Shown here: one piece after another, positions 1 through 9,300 of the stretch
How the letters are laid out: every line of letters starts with the position of its first letter
Position numbering within the stretch: the first letter of the stretch is position 1
NCBI GenBank assembly: GCA_018398765.1
Contig: JAHBMJ010001681.1
Location: 1 to 27,236 of the forward strand
DNA length: 27,236 bases
Reading direction: 5' to 3'
Source of the DNA: Chromera velia
Taxonomy: Eukaryota > Sar > Chromeraceae
Notes under the pieces: generated by a model
Database searches by the model: none
Told to the model about the DNA's origin: nothing
The model's input: only the letters and a program-made list of their open reading frames with translations
Position numbers and translations under genes: made by a program

Positions 1-990
1 CCTCTTCCCAAGTTACCCTTTTTTTCTTCGTCTCCCCCCCCCCCCCCCCTTCCCTTCGTTTTTCCCTTCCCCCCCTTCCGACCTCTGATCCATCCGACTT
101 GCAGAGGGACGAAAGAGGACCACGCGATCCTGCAATGAATGTCTTGGGCCGGCAGGTTCTGACGGGGTCTACGTACGGGTCTGTGTATGCATGAAAGATT
201 TTTGTTTTGCAACCAGGAATTGGTCTAGGAAATGAAATTCGAGGAGCGCCAAGAGGTGCACACAGAAATGATCAGGAAGATGGACAGGCACCCAGCGGCT
301 GGTGGAGGGAAGGAGCAGTGCCGCGCACATTCCTGTCTCTTTCCCTCACAGAGACTGACTGACACTCTCGGTGATGCTCCCGCTACACGCTGAGCTGTGA
401 CGCCAAAACTCCGAAATCCGTTCTCGTTTTGCAACCCACTCAACGAACTTCTGACCTGCAGGTACGCGCACGCATGCAGATGCAGATGGCGCACTGGACA
501 GCAAGAGCCGTCTGCACAGAGGGCTGCGCTAACATAGACAGGACTGCCGTCTTCCCAGTAGTGTCTCTTCGAAACGCATGTGCAACACAGAGACACACCG
601 ACACAAGAATGGGAGTGCTGATAGACTTACCAGCATTATGTCGCACAAAGGCCGTGGGTGCACTTGCGGATGTAGACGGGGTCCCGAGACCTATCAAGAG
701 AAGCTTTCCTCCATTCATCCTTTGGCACAGATACCCTCTTCTCTATACACCTGTCGAACAGAATAGCACACCTTTCTACATTTTCCGAGGCCTAAGTTTG
801 CACCCAAAGAATTCATCAGACGTCTTTTCCCTCTTTGTGATTCTGTACCTGTGAGCATTGCTCAGTGATCTTTGTTCGTTGAATGAATCTGAGCCTTGAA
901 TCGGAGACGGCGGAGATGGCGTCCGATCTAAAGGCTATTAAATATGCAGCACGTGCGGCGCGCCTCGCAAAGGTGCATGGCTCCAAAGTG
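1..990. other. Region without recognisable gene
   Basis: No reading frame here has a recognisable domain, and the open frames on both strands look like chance. The only marked feature near the left end is a run of 16 C at 34–49 inside a pyrimidine-rich stretch. It could hold the 5' UTR or promoter of the bestrophin-like gene, or the end of a gene outside the window. I see no tRNA or rRNA. Confidence 0.5.
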
Positions 991-1037
991 TGCATGCATG
1001 CATGGCGACGCCGCATCCATGCAAGACTGCATGCATG
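991..1037. promoter_or_regulatory. TGCATGCA motif cluster upstream of bestrophin-like gene
   Basis: Overlapping TGCATGCATGCATG is at 991–1004 and TGCATGCATG at 1028–1037, with a GTGCATGG at 973–980. TGCATGCA is a known ApiAP2 transcription-factor site in apicomplexan parasites, so these may be promoter elements about 240 bp before the proposed start codon at 1275. CATGCA words also occur elsewhere in the window, for example at splice acceptors, so a role here is an inference. Confidence 0.35.
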
Positions 1038-1274
1038 ACTGACCTTTGCTTACTGTTGACAACCGAATGTCGCGTGCACATCAGTGGAAACGTCGGAAAG
1101 ACACATCAAAACAGCTCAAAGTTCAAAATGCGTACATAAATACATACACACACGCAAATACACCAGAGAAAAACAGTGGCTTGCAAGCTGAGAAGCCTTC
1201 TCGAAGGGTCTGTGTCTGTACACATCAACTCAATCACATCCACGACAGAGCGACAACATCCTAAAGAAGTCACG

Positions 1275-3679
1275 ATGAGAAGGCGCCTGGGAGGAAGTGA
1301 AATCGCAATCGGGGCAGAGAAGGGATTCGGTGGGGGCACAAACCCACACGTGCTCTCATACATTCCAAACATCAATGTGATATGGGCCCCCTTGCTTCGG
1401 AGAGAGCTGAGTGTCTGCAGTTCTCTGACGATGTGGTCCCGTCACATCGTCTGGTTGCTCTACGCCTGTGCGTTGATGTTGGTGATTGGATACGTGGGCT
1501 TTCCTGACGGTGAGATGGGAGGAGGCCCTGCGTGTGCAGACGGAAAGAACATTCGAGTCTGTCAGTTGGAGGCTCTGCTGGCGGACTCGAAGGCCGAGTT
1601 CCGTTTTCTCATTGCCTTCGTGCTGGCTGGGTATGTTGCGGGTACAGTGGCCATGTGGGGCATCAGAAGAAAGAACTACGCATCTCTGTGTGGAAACGCG
1701 CGGAACCTCTCCATTCAGATACTCTCCTTCGTGCCTGTGGAACATCAGGACGAGCAGCTGATGCAGACGAGGAAGAACCTGAGCAGGTCAGATGCGAAAG
1801 TGAATTGTCCACATGCATGCTCTGCCTTTTGGCGGCACAAAGGTCAGTCAGTCTGTGACACACCGAACCCTGTTCCTTTACAGAAGTGCTTCGTCATGTA
1901 GTTTTCAACTTAGCGTCACACAGGATCACTGGGCAGAGACAAAGACATTTTTTGGTGTTGGTAAGCCGGAGTGGACGGCTGTCGGTAACTGACAGCAAAG
2001 TGTAAGCGTTCCAACATGAATACCTATGTACCTTCACGCAGGTGGGTGATGCTCGCGTTTGAGTTGGCATTTCTGAAGGCCAAAGGAGCGATGGACAAGG
2101 AGGAGGCAAAGGCGTACCTTGTGGAGGAAGGGCTGCTGGTTGAGGGGGAGTGGGAGAATATGGTGGTGGGAGACCGGCACTCGTCTGTGTTCTTCTGGAT
2201 CCAGACACAGTTGGCAATCCTGTCAAGAGAGGGCAGGATAGAACAGGAATTCGTGGCGGCTGTGTCGCAATCGGTAGGTCTTCTTCTCTTGTGCAAGAGT
2301 AGCCGATTCATTACCGGGATTCAGGGAGCGACAGAGGGGCGTATTTTCTTTTTGGCTCTACAGCTCACCATGTGCAGCTGGCTGACGGTTTTCATTTTCA
2401 AATGTACTGGTTCAGATCGTGTGCAAACTGATCCCGTCAATACGCTTAGTTTTCTCTATTTTTTCTGTCTGTTGCACGCTCAGGTCGGGAGTATGCGGGG
2501 CCAAGCGAACGACTTGATGTCATCTCTGGACAGAGACAAACCCTATCCCTATGTTGCCCTGTGCGGAGTTTTGGTGATGATCAACATCGTGATCTTCTCT
2601 ACGTGGAAGGGGGTCCTATGGTGAGGGGAAGGGGTGTGGGTGTCTTCTGTCTGCTTGGGTCTTCTTCCAATATCAGAATTCTGTGCTTACCCCTTTTGGA
2701 AGAGCAGAAAACAAAAGAACAGTAGCCCTGTCTGCATGTTCACATGCAGGTGCAGTGCAGCAGTCCTTCGATCACCCATACATGTACTCATACACACACT
2801 CTACATGCACACATGCACGGATGGATAATTGTTCGAACGTGCGCATGCAGGTCCGTCTGGTTCCACACGTTTGGGTCCAAAATCGTGGAGCAACCCAAAC
2901 TCTGGGTCGATATTCTCGTGCTTTTCACCTGGAACCTCTCCTATCAAGTCAGCCTTCGTTGCTCAGTGAGAGTGGAATGACGCTGCCGCTACGAGAAGTA
3001 CGTTTTCTTTCTTTAATTTTGACTTTCAATGAGACGATGTACGGCATAGAAATACGTGGACATGACCAGATGCATAGACACTCCTCAGTGACTCGCCGTC
3101 TGTTTGAACCCGCTTGCTAACTGATGCGGAGAGACTCGGTACGTCTCTATGCGCTTGTGCGTTCATCTGAGTGTTGTTGTGACTCGAGCTGTGCAGGCCC
3201 TCTACGAACTCTCCTACGTCCTCTACAATCCATTCGGAGACAGACTTGTCGATGTGGGACATGAGACCATCGGCAGGGGTATCCGGCGTCTCTCCTTCGC
3301 CCTCGCAGAAGGCCACGTGCTCCCCCCCGCGTTGTCCCTCTACCCAACCCCGCCTGCTGAGAAGACCAAACCGCCGAGAAACTTCCAAGGAGGGGATAAA
3401 AGCCCAACCAGATACTCGGGGGGGGGCAGTCCCACCAGACAGGGCCAGGGGGGGGAGCAGACGCCACAGGGGTTCTCTGACGTTTCCCACCCGGTGCCCC
3501 CCTCCCAGTCTCCTCAAATCGGAAGGAGCCCCCAGGCGCTCCCGTCTCCTTCTGCACCCAACACGGAAAGAGTCAGTCAGTCAGCCAATCAGTCAGCCAG
3601 GCAGGCAGTCGGTCGGTCGGTCGGTCAACCGACTGCTTCCTTGTGGGGACGCCACGTTCCGCTCATACTAGGTGTGTGA
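1275..3679 (+). CDS. Bestrophin-like anion channel (5 exons)
   Basis: Exons are 1275–1786, 2042–2273, 2484–2620, 2851–2947 and 3197–3679. They join in frame to 486 residues; all introns are GT–AG. The product has four hydrophobic segments: about residues 57–76, 110–130, 269–288 and in exon 4. The family landmarks are an N-terminal WAPLLRREL (like W..L..RE in bestrophins), RKNLSRWVMLAFELAFL after segment 2, and NPFGDR at 337–342 after segment 4. Bestrophins form pentameric chloride or bicarbonate channels in membranes. The acidic Ca-clasp that follows NPFG in animal BEST1 (EDDDD) is absent. The tail after about residue 360 is Pro/Ser/Gln-rich and has no domain. Uncertainties: translation could start at 1176 (33 residues longer) or in an upstream exon; exon 4 could end at 2965 instead of 2947 (6 more residues, same phase); intron 2 (210 bp) is open in frame. 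No other family fits as well. Confidence 0.75.
3569..3634 (+). repeat. GTCA/GTCG tetranucleotide tract inside the bestrophin-like tail
   Basis: A degenerate (GTCA)n–(GGCA)n–(GTCG)n tract lies inside the last exon and is read as a Ser/Gln/Ala/Arg-rich stretch. A 4-bp unit changes frame on each step, so length changes would alter the last 30–40 residues of the protein. Confidence 0.7.
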
Positions 3680-4220
3680 GAGAACGGTCTCACAATTAGC
3701 TAGAGATCAGGACACCAAGATGCAAACACACAGACCCATGCGCATTCATTTCGTCGTTCCTTCCTGCCTTCTTTTCTTTTATTGTTGCAAGCTCTCTACG
3801 TACGTTGCTTTTCGTCTCAACTGATCGATCCGTGCCTGCTTCGCTGGACGTGCCAGCTTGTATTCACATCGGTAGCTGCAGTGTGTTCTTTTCTATCGCT
3901 GTCTGCCCGTTGCTCTACTCTCTCTATAGGGCAAGACTGCATCTGTCCCCGTTGTCTCCTTGCAGGGCGTGAAGGTGGCTGACGATACACATTTCGTCTA
4001 ACGATCACCACAATCTGCTTTCTTCTGCGGGGTTCTAGCCGCCCCGAATCTAGCGAGCCCTACCTCTTGCTAGCTGGTTTGTCCGCGTATCCGGACTCTA
4101 GCTTCCTTAATGGTTGATCGATCAATCACTTCCTGATTTTCTGGCGCGCGAGACGCAAGACGCCATCCCGGAAGGCCGGACCCTGACGCCTACGGCCCTG
4201 AAAAGGCCTTTGCACCGTCG
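3680..4220. other. Intergenic, no gene seen
   Basis: This follows the bestrophin-like stop codon and probably holds its 3' UTR. An open frame at 3782–3982 has no domain, no good splice context and ordinary composition, so I do not call it. Confidence 0.5.
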
Positions 4221-4418
4221 AAATCCTAGGGAAATCATAGAGAAATCAGCGGGAAATCATTGGGAAATCTATGGGAAATTTCGGCCCAGATTTCCCATCA
4301 ATTTTCCCTAGAATTTTCCATGGATTTCCCTATTATTATTAAAGATTTCCCTCGGATTTCACTAGAATTTCCCTAGGATTTCCCATCAATTTCTCACAGA
4401 TTTCCCTACGATTTCCAT
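4221..4418. repeat. Inverted minisatellite with GGGAAATC units
   Basis: From 4221 to 4281 the + strand carries about five loosely spaced copies of GGGAAATC or GAGAAATC. From 4287 to 4418 the complement, GATTTCCC, recurs about nine times at a similar 13–16 bp spacing. CCTAGGGAAATC at 4227–4238 has its near-exact complement around 4366–4378. The whole is an imperfect palindrome around 4282–4286. It is not telomeric repeat of the TTTAGGG type. It may be a hairpin-forming transposon end or an unstable satellite. Confidence 0.7.
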
Positions 4419-4742
4419 ATTTTTTTGTAGGGTTAACAAGCCCAGCAACAGGTGAAGAACTGTTTCTTGAATTTTGAATGTTAGAAAAAAGATAGCAAGA
4501 GTGTTGGAAGGGGTATTGCATTAAGAACTCTTAGGTTTTTCACTAGGTTTTTCAACTCTTAGTTCAACTCTATTAGGAAATCTTTGATTCTTTTTTTTTA
4601 ATGTAATGCAAGGTCTCTAGCAATTAAGGTCTTAGTTTGTTTTTCAAAGTTTTTTGAACCTTTTTTATTCGGAGCGTCGACCACGATACCACAGTTCGAT
4701 CATTCCTGTTAATTTATATTTAAAAAATTAAAAAAATCTAGT

Positions 4743-4787
4743 AAGTTGGCTGCTGGGAGTATAGCTCCACTCTAGCAAAGCCAACTT
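4743..4787. other. Small hairpin with tRNA-like core
   Basis: AAGTTGGC at 4743–4750 pairs with GCCAACTT at 4780–4787. Inside, TGCT pairs with AGCA, and GGAG pairs with CTCC around TATAG. The core GGGAGTATAGCTC resembles the start of a tRNA, but no anticodon or T arm follows. It could be a relic of a tRNA-derived SINE or a chance stem. Confidence 0.3.
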
Positions 4788-4829
4788 CATTCATTTATTC
4801 ATAGCGGGAAGGCCCTAGGGCGGAACATA

Positions 4830-5001
4830 TCAATCAATCAATCAATCAATCAATCATTCATTCATTCATTCATATATAGTGATCTAAATTAACATAGTTA
4901 TATCATACTACAATCCTAGCTGCAAAAATGAATGAATGAATGAATAAATGAATGAATGAATAAATAAATGAATGAATTGATGAATGAATGCATGAATGAT
5001 G
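4830..5001. repeat. Inverted AATC/ATTC and AATG microsatellites
   Basis: A (CAAT)n tract then (CATT)n at about 4830–4873 is followed, after some 50 bp of AT-rich sequence, by (AATG)n with AATA variants at 4927–5000. The (CATT)n and (AATG)n blocks are complementary and could fold into one hairpin. Confidence 0.75.
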
Positions 5002-6325
5002 CTACCCTTCATAGATTGTCATGCCAAAAAAATATCACATGTCATAAATGAATCAGAAAGTGTTGCGTTACATAAATTGTTCTCATGAATTGGTCTATTT
5101 ACAGTGGCAATCATCGAGCTGTAGCAGCCAAAGAGCCAAGCCTGTCAACGAAGACCACACATGAACCCAAAAACCGCTTGCAAGGTGCCGGAATGGCAGA
5201 CTCGCAGAGATTGACTCCCACGCTTCCTGCCCATCAGCCAGTGAGTGCGTAGCCCCCTTTGTTTGAGAGCTACGGGAAGAACCCGTCTGCGTTGCCTGCC
5301 CGTTTGGACTATTGACTCCGAAACTTGGGGTGGGGGTGAAGGATCGACAAAGGGGTCCCCGGCTCGGTCACCTTCTTGACCCCGAGAGGAAAGAGAGAAA
5401 GAATGAAGAGGAAAGTGCATTTGCTTTCAGGAAGGTCGAGGGCGAGAAGCAACAGGGAAACAGATCACCTGTGCTCGCAAGATGCTGTTTGTTAAAATAA
5501 GAAAAGAAAGCGACAGTCAGACCACCTGAAGGAAGGGTTTAGGGCATGGACGATTCCGCCAAGACCCTGGAATGAAGACTGCATGAGCATTCTGATTGAT
5601 TTTTTGTGCTGCTCCTTGTCCCATCCCTCGAAATTAGTCAGTTAATGAAGGGCACGCACAAGCACAAGGATGAGCAAGGTAGGGAGGGAGAAAACTGTTC
5701 AGAGTCTATGTGTCAGTGGAGAGAGGGGCGGAACAACAAGACCTTCCATCGGTCCCAAGAGGTAACCCTGCTCCCTCCCTCATCATGTCAGCACCTCCCA
5801 ACCCCCCACCTTTCTGCTGGCAGAATTCAGGCCCAAGGGACCGATCATCGAAGAGATCAATGACCATCCCCAAAAGAGAAAAAAGAGTGAGTTCACAAAC
5901 AAAAAGACAAACAGTCAAACAAAGTGACAGGGAAGAAAAAAGAGAAGACGGGAGCGGGAAAAGGGGATCGAGACGAGTGAAAAAGGAAATAAAAAAGGGA
6001 CTCTCGACTGTCTGGGTTCAACCTGCTTCATTCTCTCCCGAAGTTTCTTCACAGACAGAAAAGCCACCTCAACCAAAACCACCACGCTAAGACCTTTTTC
6101 CTGCTGCCTTTTTCCTTCCTTCTTTCCTTCCTTCCCTCCGTCCTTCCTTCCTTTTAGATTTGTCCCAACAACCTTTGAGCAACCGTGTCCTTCACTCTGC
6201 TTCAACCCCTCCCTCCAGCCCAAATGCTCCCTTTCCTTTCACAACACCCAAACTTGCATCCATCCCTACTTCCTCTTTCATTAGACGTGCCTGCCTGCCT
6301 CGCTTCATTCTCCCCATGTTTCTCA
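5002..6325. other. Intergenic; likely 3' UTR side of the kinesin gene
   Basis: No convincing gene lies here. The open frames at 5145–5420, 5312–5500 and 5706–6223 overlap on both strands and show no domain. The stretch next to 6325 should contain the 3' UTR of the minus-strand kinesin gene. A CCTT/CTTT pyrimidine tract lies at 6111–6155. Confidence 0.5.
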
Positions 6326-9300
6326 TCATCGCATTCCCACGTGAGGCCCCGGCACCCCTCCCTGCGGTGGATGATGCTGCACTAGGTGGGTGGGGGGGTG
6401 AATGGGCAGACCTCCGTGTGGGTGTGGGGGAAGGTTGGCATGTACCGCAGGGGTGATGAAGGGAGCTTGGGGACCCATCGGGGGTGCGTGTGGGTTTGCA
6501 GGAACTAGATGGGGGGGCGGGTAGGGACCGGGGACTGCGAATGAATGAGGGGCTGCATAAAGGGTGTGTAGGGATTTTTGGTTGCCCTTCTCGGGGGCCA
6601 TGGCATGTCCCTGCGACGCCTGCAGAAAGGCTCTTCTGCTGCCGTGGTCGGAAGAGGAGGAATGCTGCATGAAGCGAGACTCGCCCATGAGGTCCGTGAA
6701 GGGACGCGGGCCACGTGCAGACAACTGTGGGTGGCCCCCCTCTCTCATCATCATCAGGGCTGCAGCTGAGTTTGTGTTTGCAGACCGATGGAGATCTGCA
6801 AGAGAGCCGGGACCCACGCGGCCTGCTGGAGGCGCATGACGGCGGTGTGTGGCGAGGGCTTCTGTGTCTGTCACGTCGTGCGGACGGCGGCGCGTGAGGG
6901 ATCCGTGTGTTAGAATTTCTTCGTTTGAGTGGCCGAGGTCCGATGTTCGGAGATGAGTGGCGGAATTGGTTCTGGGAAAGTGAGTGTGCCCCGGGGCAAC
7001 GAATGCGAGAGTGGGGGAGAGAGCAGAATGGGCAGGGGCCTGAAGCCGCCCTATGGCATTGAAAGGTGCGGGCTGATAGGAGATACCGCTGGGTCTTTCG
7101 GCCTCCTGATGGTGGGGGTGGAGGGATTCTTGGGCTTTTCTCTTGGGCAGACTGGGTTTTTTGATGGGAGGAACCTTCGTTCCTTCTTTGGGTGAGGCTG
7201 TGGTGTCCTCCTCCTCTTCCTTCTCTGCTGTGACTGCAGGGTTCTCTCCTGTTGCCTTCTCTTCTCTGTGGGGATCCATGTCTGCTGTCTCATTGTCTTC
7301 CTCTTCTTCTTCTTCTTCTACGTGCTCCTCCTCTTCTTCGTCTGCAGACTCCTCGCGCAAGGCTCCGTCGCTCTTCTGACGCCTCAAGCGACTGCTTCTC
7401 TTGCTCTCTCTCTGCCCCCTTTCTGTCTGAAAACCGGGCCCACAAGTCTCTTCATGCGTCTCTTGACGGGAACGAAAACCCGACGTTGGCAGGTGGACAA
7501 GGGACGCATGGTGACGTCCTTTCCCTCCCCTCCCTTGTGCGTTGGAAGAAGACAAAGGAGGGGACTGACGGGGACCGGCCCGTCCGGGGCCGTTCTGACG
7601 TCCACGTCCCTCTGCCAATCTGCCGGCAGCCAAAGGGTTGCTGCTGTGATTTGCCTGACGGACAGGGACGAAGTTTCTTGCCAGTGTGGGTGAGAGATTA
7701 AGCTCTGAGCGGCGTGGGTGAAGGCTGATATTGGCGGCACGGTTTCGGCCGCACCGTGCGATTTTGTCTCTTTTTCCTCTGCCTGCTGCTTTTGTTGAAG
7801 ACCCCGGGAGGATTTTTGAAGACTGGTGCGGTGGGGCCTCTCTCACCTTTTCCTTCTCCTTTCCTTTCCGTGCCTCTGTGTAAACAGTCGTCGCAGGAGG
7901 AAGAGAAACCTTTGAGCGTCCCTCTGCCGCGCCTGACCTTAATTCCATTTTGGGTGCTGGAAGTACGGGGGAACGGGGAGACAACGCACGGCCACTGCTC
8001 AGGGAGGCGGCTACTGCAGAGGTCCCTCCCGCTCTCGAGCTTCCTTTGCTTATCTGAGAAATACAGTCGGGCAGAGGGGGGGAAGCGGTGAGGGAAGGAG
8101 AGACAGGGGATTCGTGGGGGGCCTCTGTTCTCTCCCTGCGTGGGGAACACTGGGACAGCATTGGAATGGGGGGGGGACGTTTTGCAGTTGCCTGAGACTT
8201 GACGTTTTCTGCGGTGGTCCCTTCCTTGCCCTCCTGATCTCTCCCTCTCTGCACTCTCAAGGGAGGAGGGGAGGACTCAGCCATAGGACTGGAAGCGGAA
8301 GCAGAAGCAGAGGAAGAGGACGGGACCTCCGGGGAATACAGTTGAAGCTGAGCCACATGTGCAGGTGGACCTCCAGCAGGAGGCTGTGTGACGGGGTGGT
8401 TGCGCTGTGGAGAGGGTGTGCGGGGGTGGTTTGGGGGAAGATCGGGGGACTGGTGACGTTTGCTGTCGGGGACGTCTGGCTTGGAACTGGGGAGCTTGGA
8501 GGGGGCGTTGGCATTCGTGCTGGATGGTGCTGAACGTGTTGCATGGCTGTTGTTGCGTATTTCTCCTGAAGAAGAATCGTGAATACGGCTGGGAGGTCGG
8601 AATTTGTGAGCTGGTTGAGAGGGAACGTTGTGGTGTGATGTTGGGTGGGATGGCGGTATTGCCTTTGGGAGGTGTGCGCGTCGTGAGGGGGCGACAGGGG
8701 CGACCGCGTGGTGAGAATGAGAAGTGACAGCGGCAGGGCCGCCATCGAGACGGGAGGAGGAGGAGGGCTGTGGCTGTTGTGTGTGTGTCCGTTGTGATGG
8801 CAGAAGGCGGGTGGCAGCGGATGCAACAGGCGGATTGAGGGGACGAGGTCCGGGGCCTCCTCCTCTGTGAGGAAGTCCGGAGGCCCTGTGTGAGTGAGTT
8901 TTGCCGTCTCTGTTTGCGTGTTTCTCTTTCTCTTCTTCAAGCCTTCGCGCCGTGCGCGGTGAAGAAGCAGAAGGGATACCCGAGTGGTATGGGGGTTGTT
9001 TGGCCTGCCGTGGAGACGGTAACGGATTTGGTTTGCTAGAAGACTCATGCTGCTGCCCCCCGCCCCCTCGTCCACTTTGTCCCCGACCTGCTGCTGCTCT
9101 TGGAGGAGGATTTTGTGGAGGGAGGGAGAGCCGCGGGATCTTCGGACGCAAATGTCCACCCTGCTTGGCAGTAGAGGGTTGGGCAGTGCTTGGAAGGCTG
9201 GAAGGTTGGGATTTGGATGGCTGCTGTGTGGCGGTATCGGATTCAACGGACGGCTGAGAGGGGTCTATGGAGACGCCGCGTGAGACCCCCCCTTTGATAG

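Noticed and set aside
429-854. 141-codon plus-strand frame and overlapping minus frames near the left end
   Set aside because: No domain, no plausible splice context, Cys/His-rich chance composition, and open frames on both strands at once.
4221-4418. Telomeric or CRISPR-like array
   Set aside because: Units are irregular, inverted halfway and lack the constant spacers or the TTTAGGG-type unit expected.
4114-4521. Short frames encoding NPREI-like repeats on both strands
   Set aside because: They arise from translating the inverted GGGAAATC minisatellite, not from selection on a protein.
8257-9246. 329-codon minus-strand frame overlapping the kinesin tail
   Set aside because: It is in another frame from the 1,476-codon exon, Pro/His/Ser-rich only because of the shared composition, and shows no motif.
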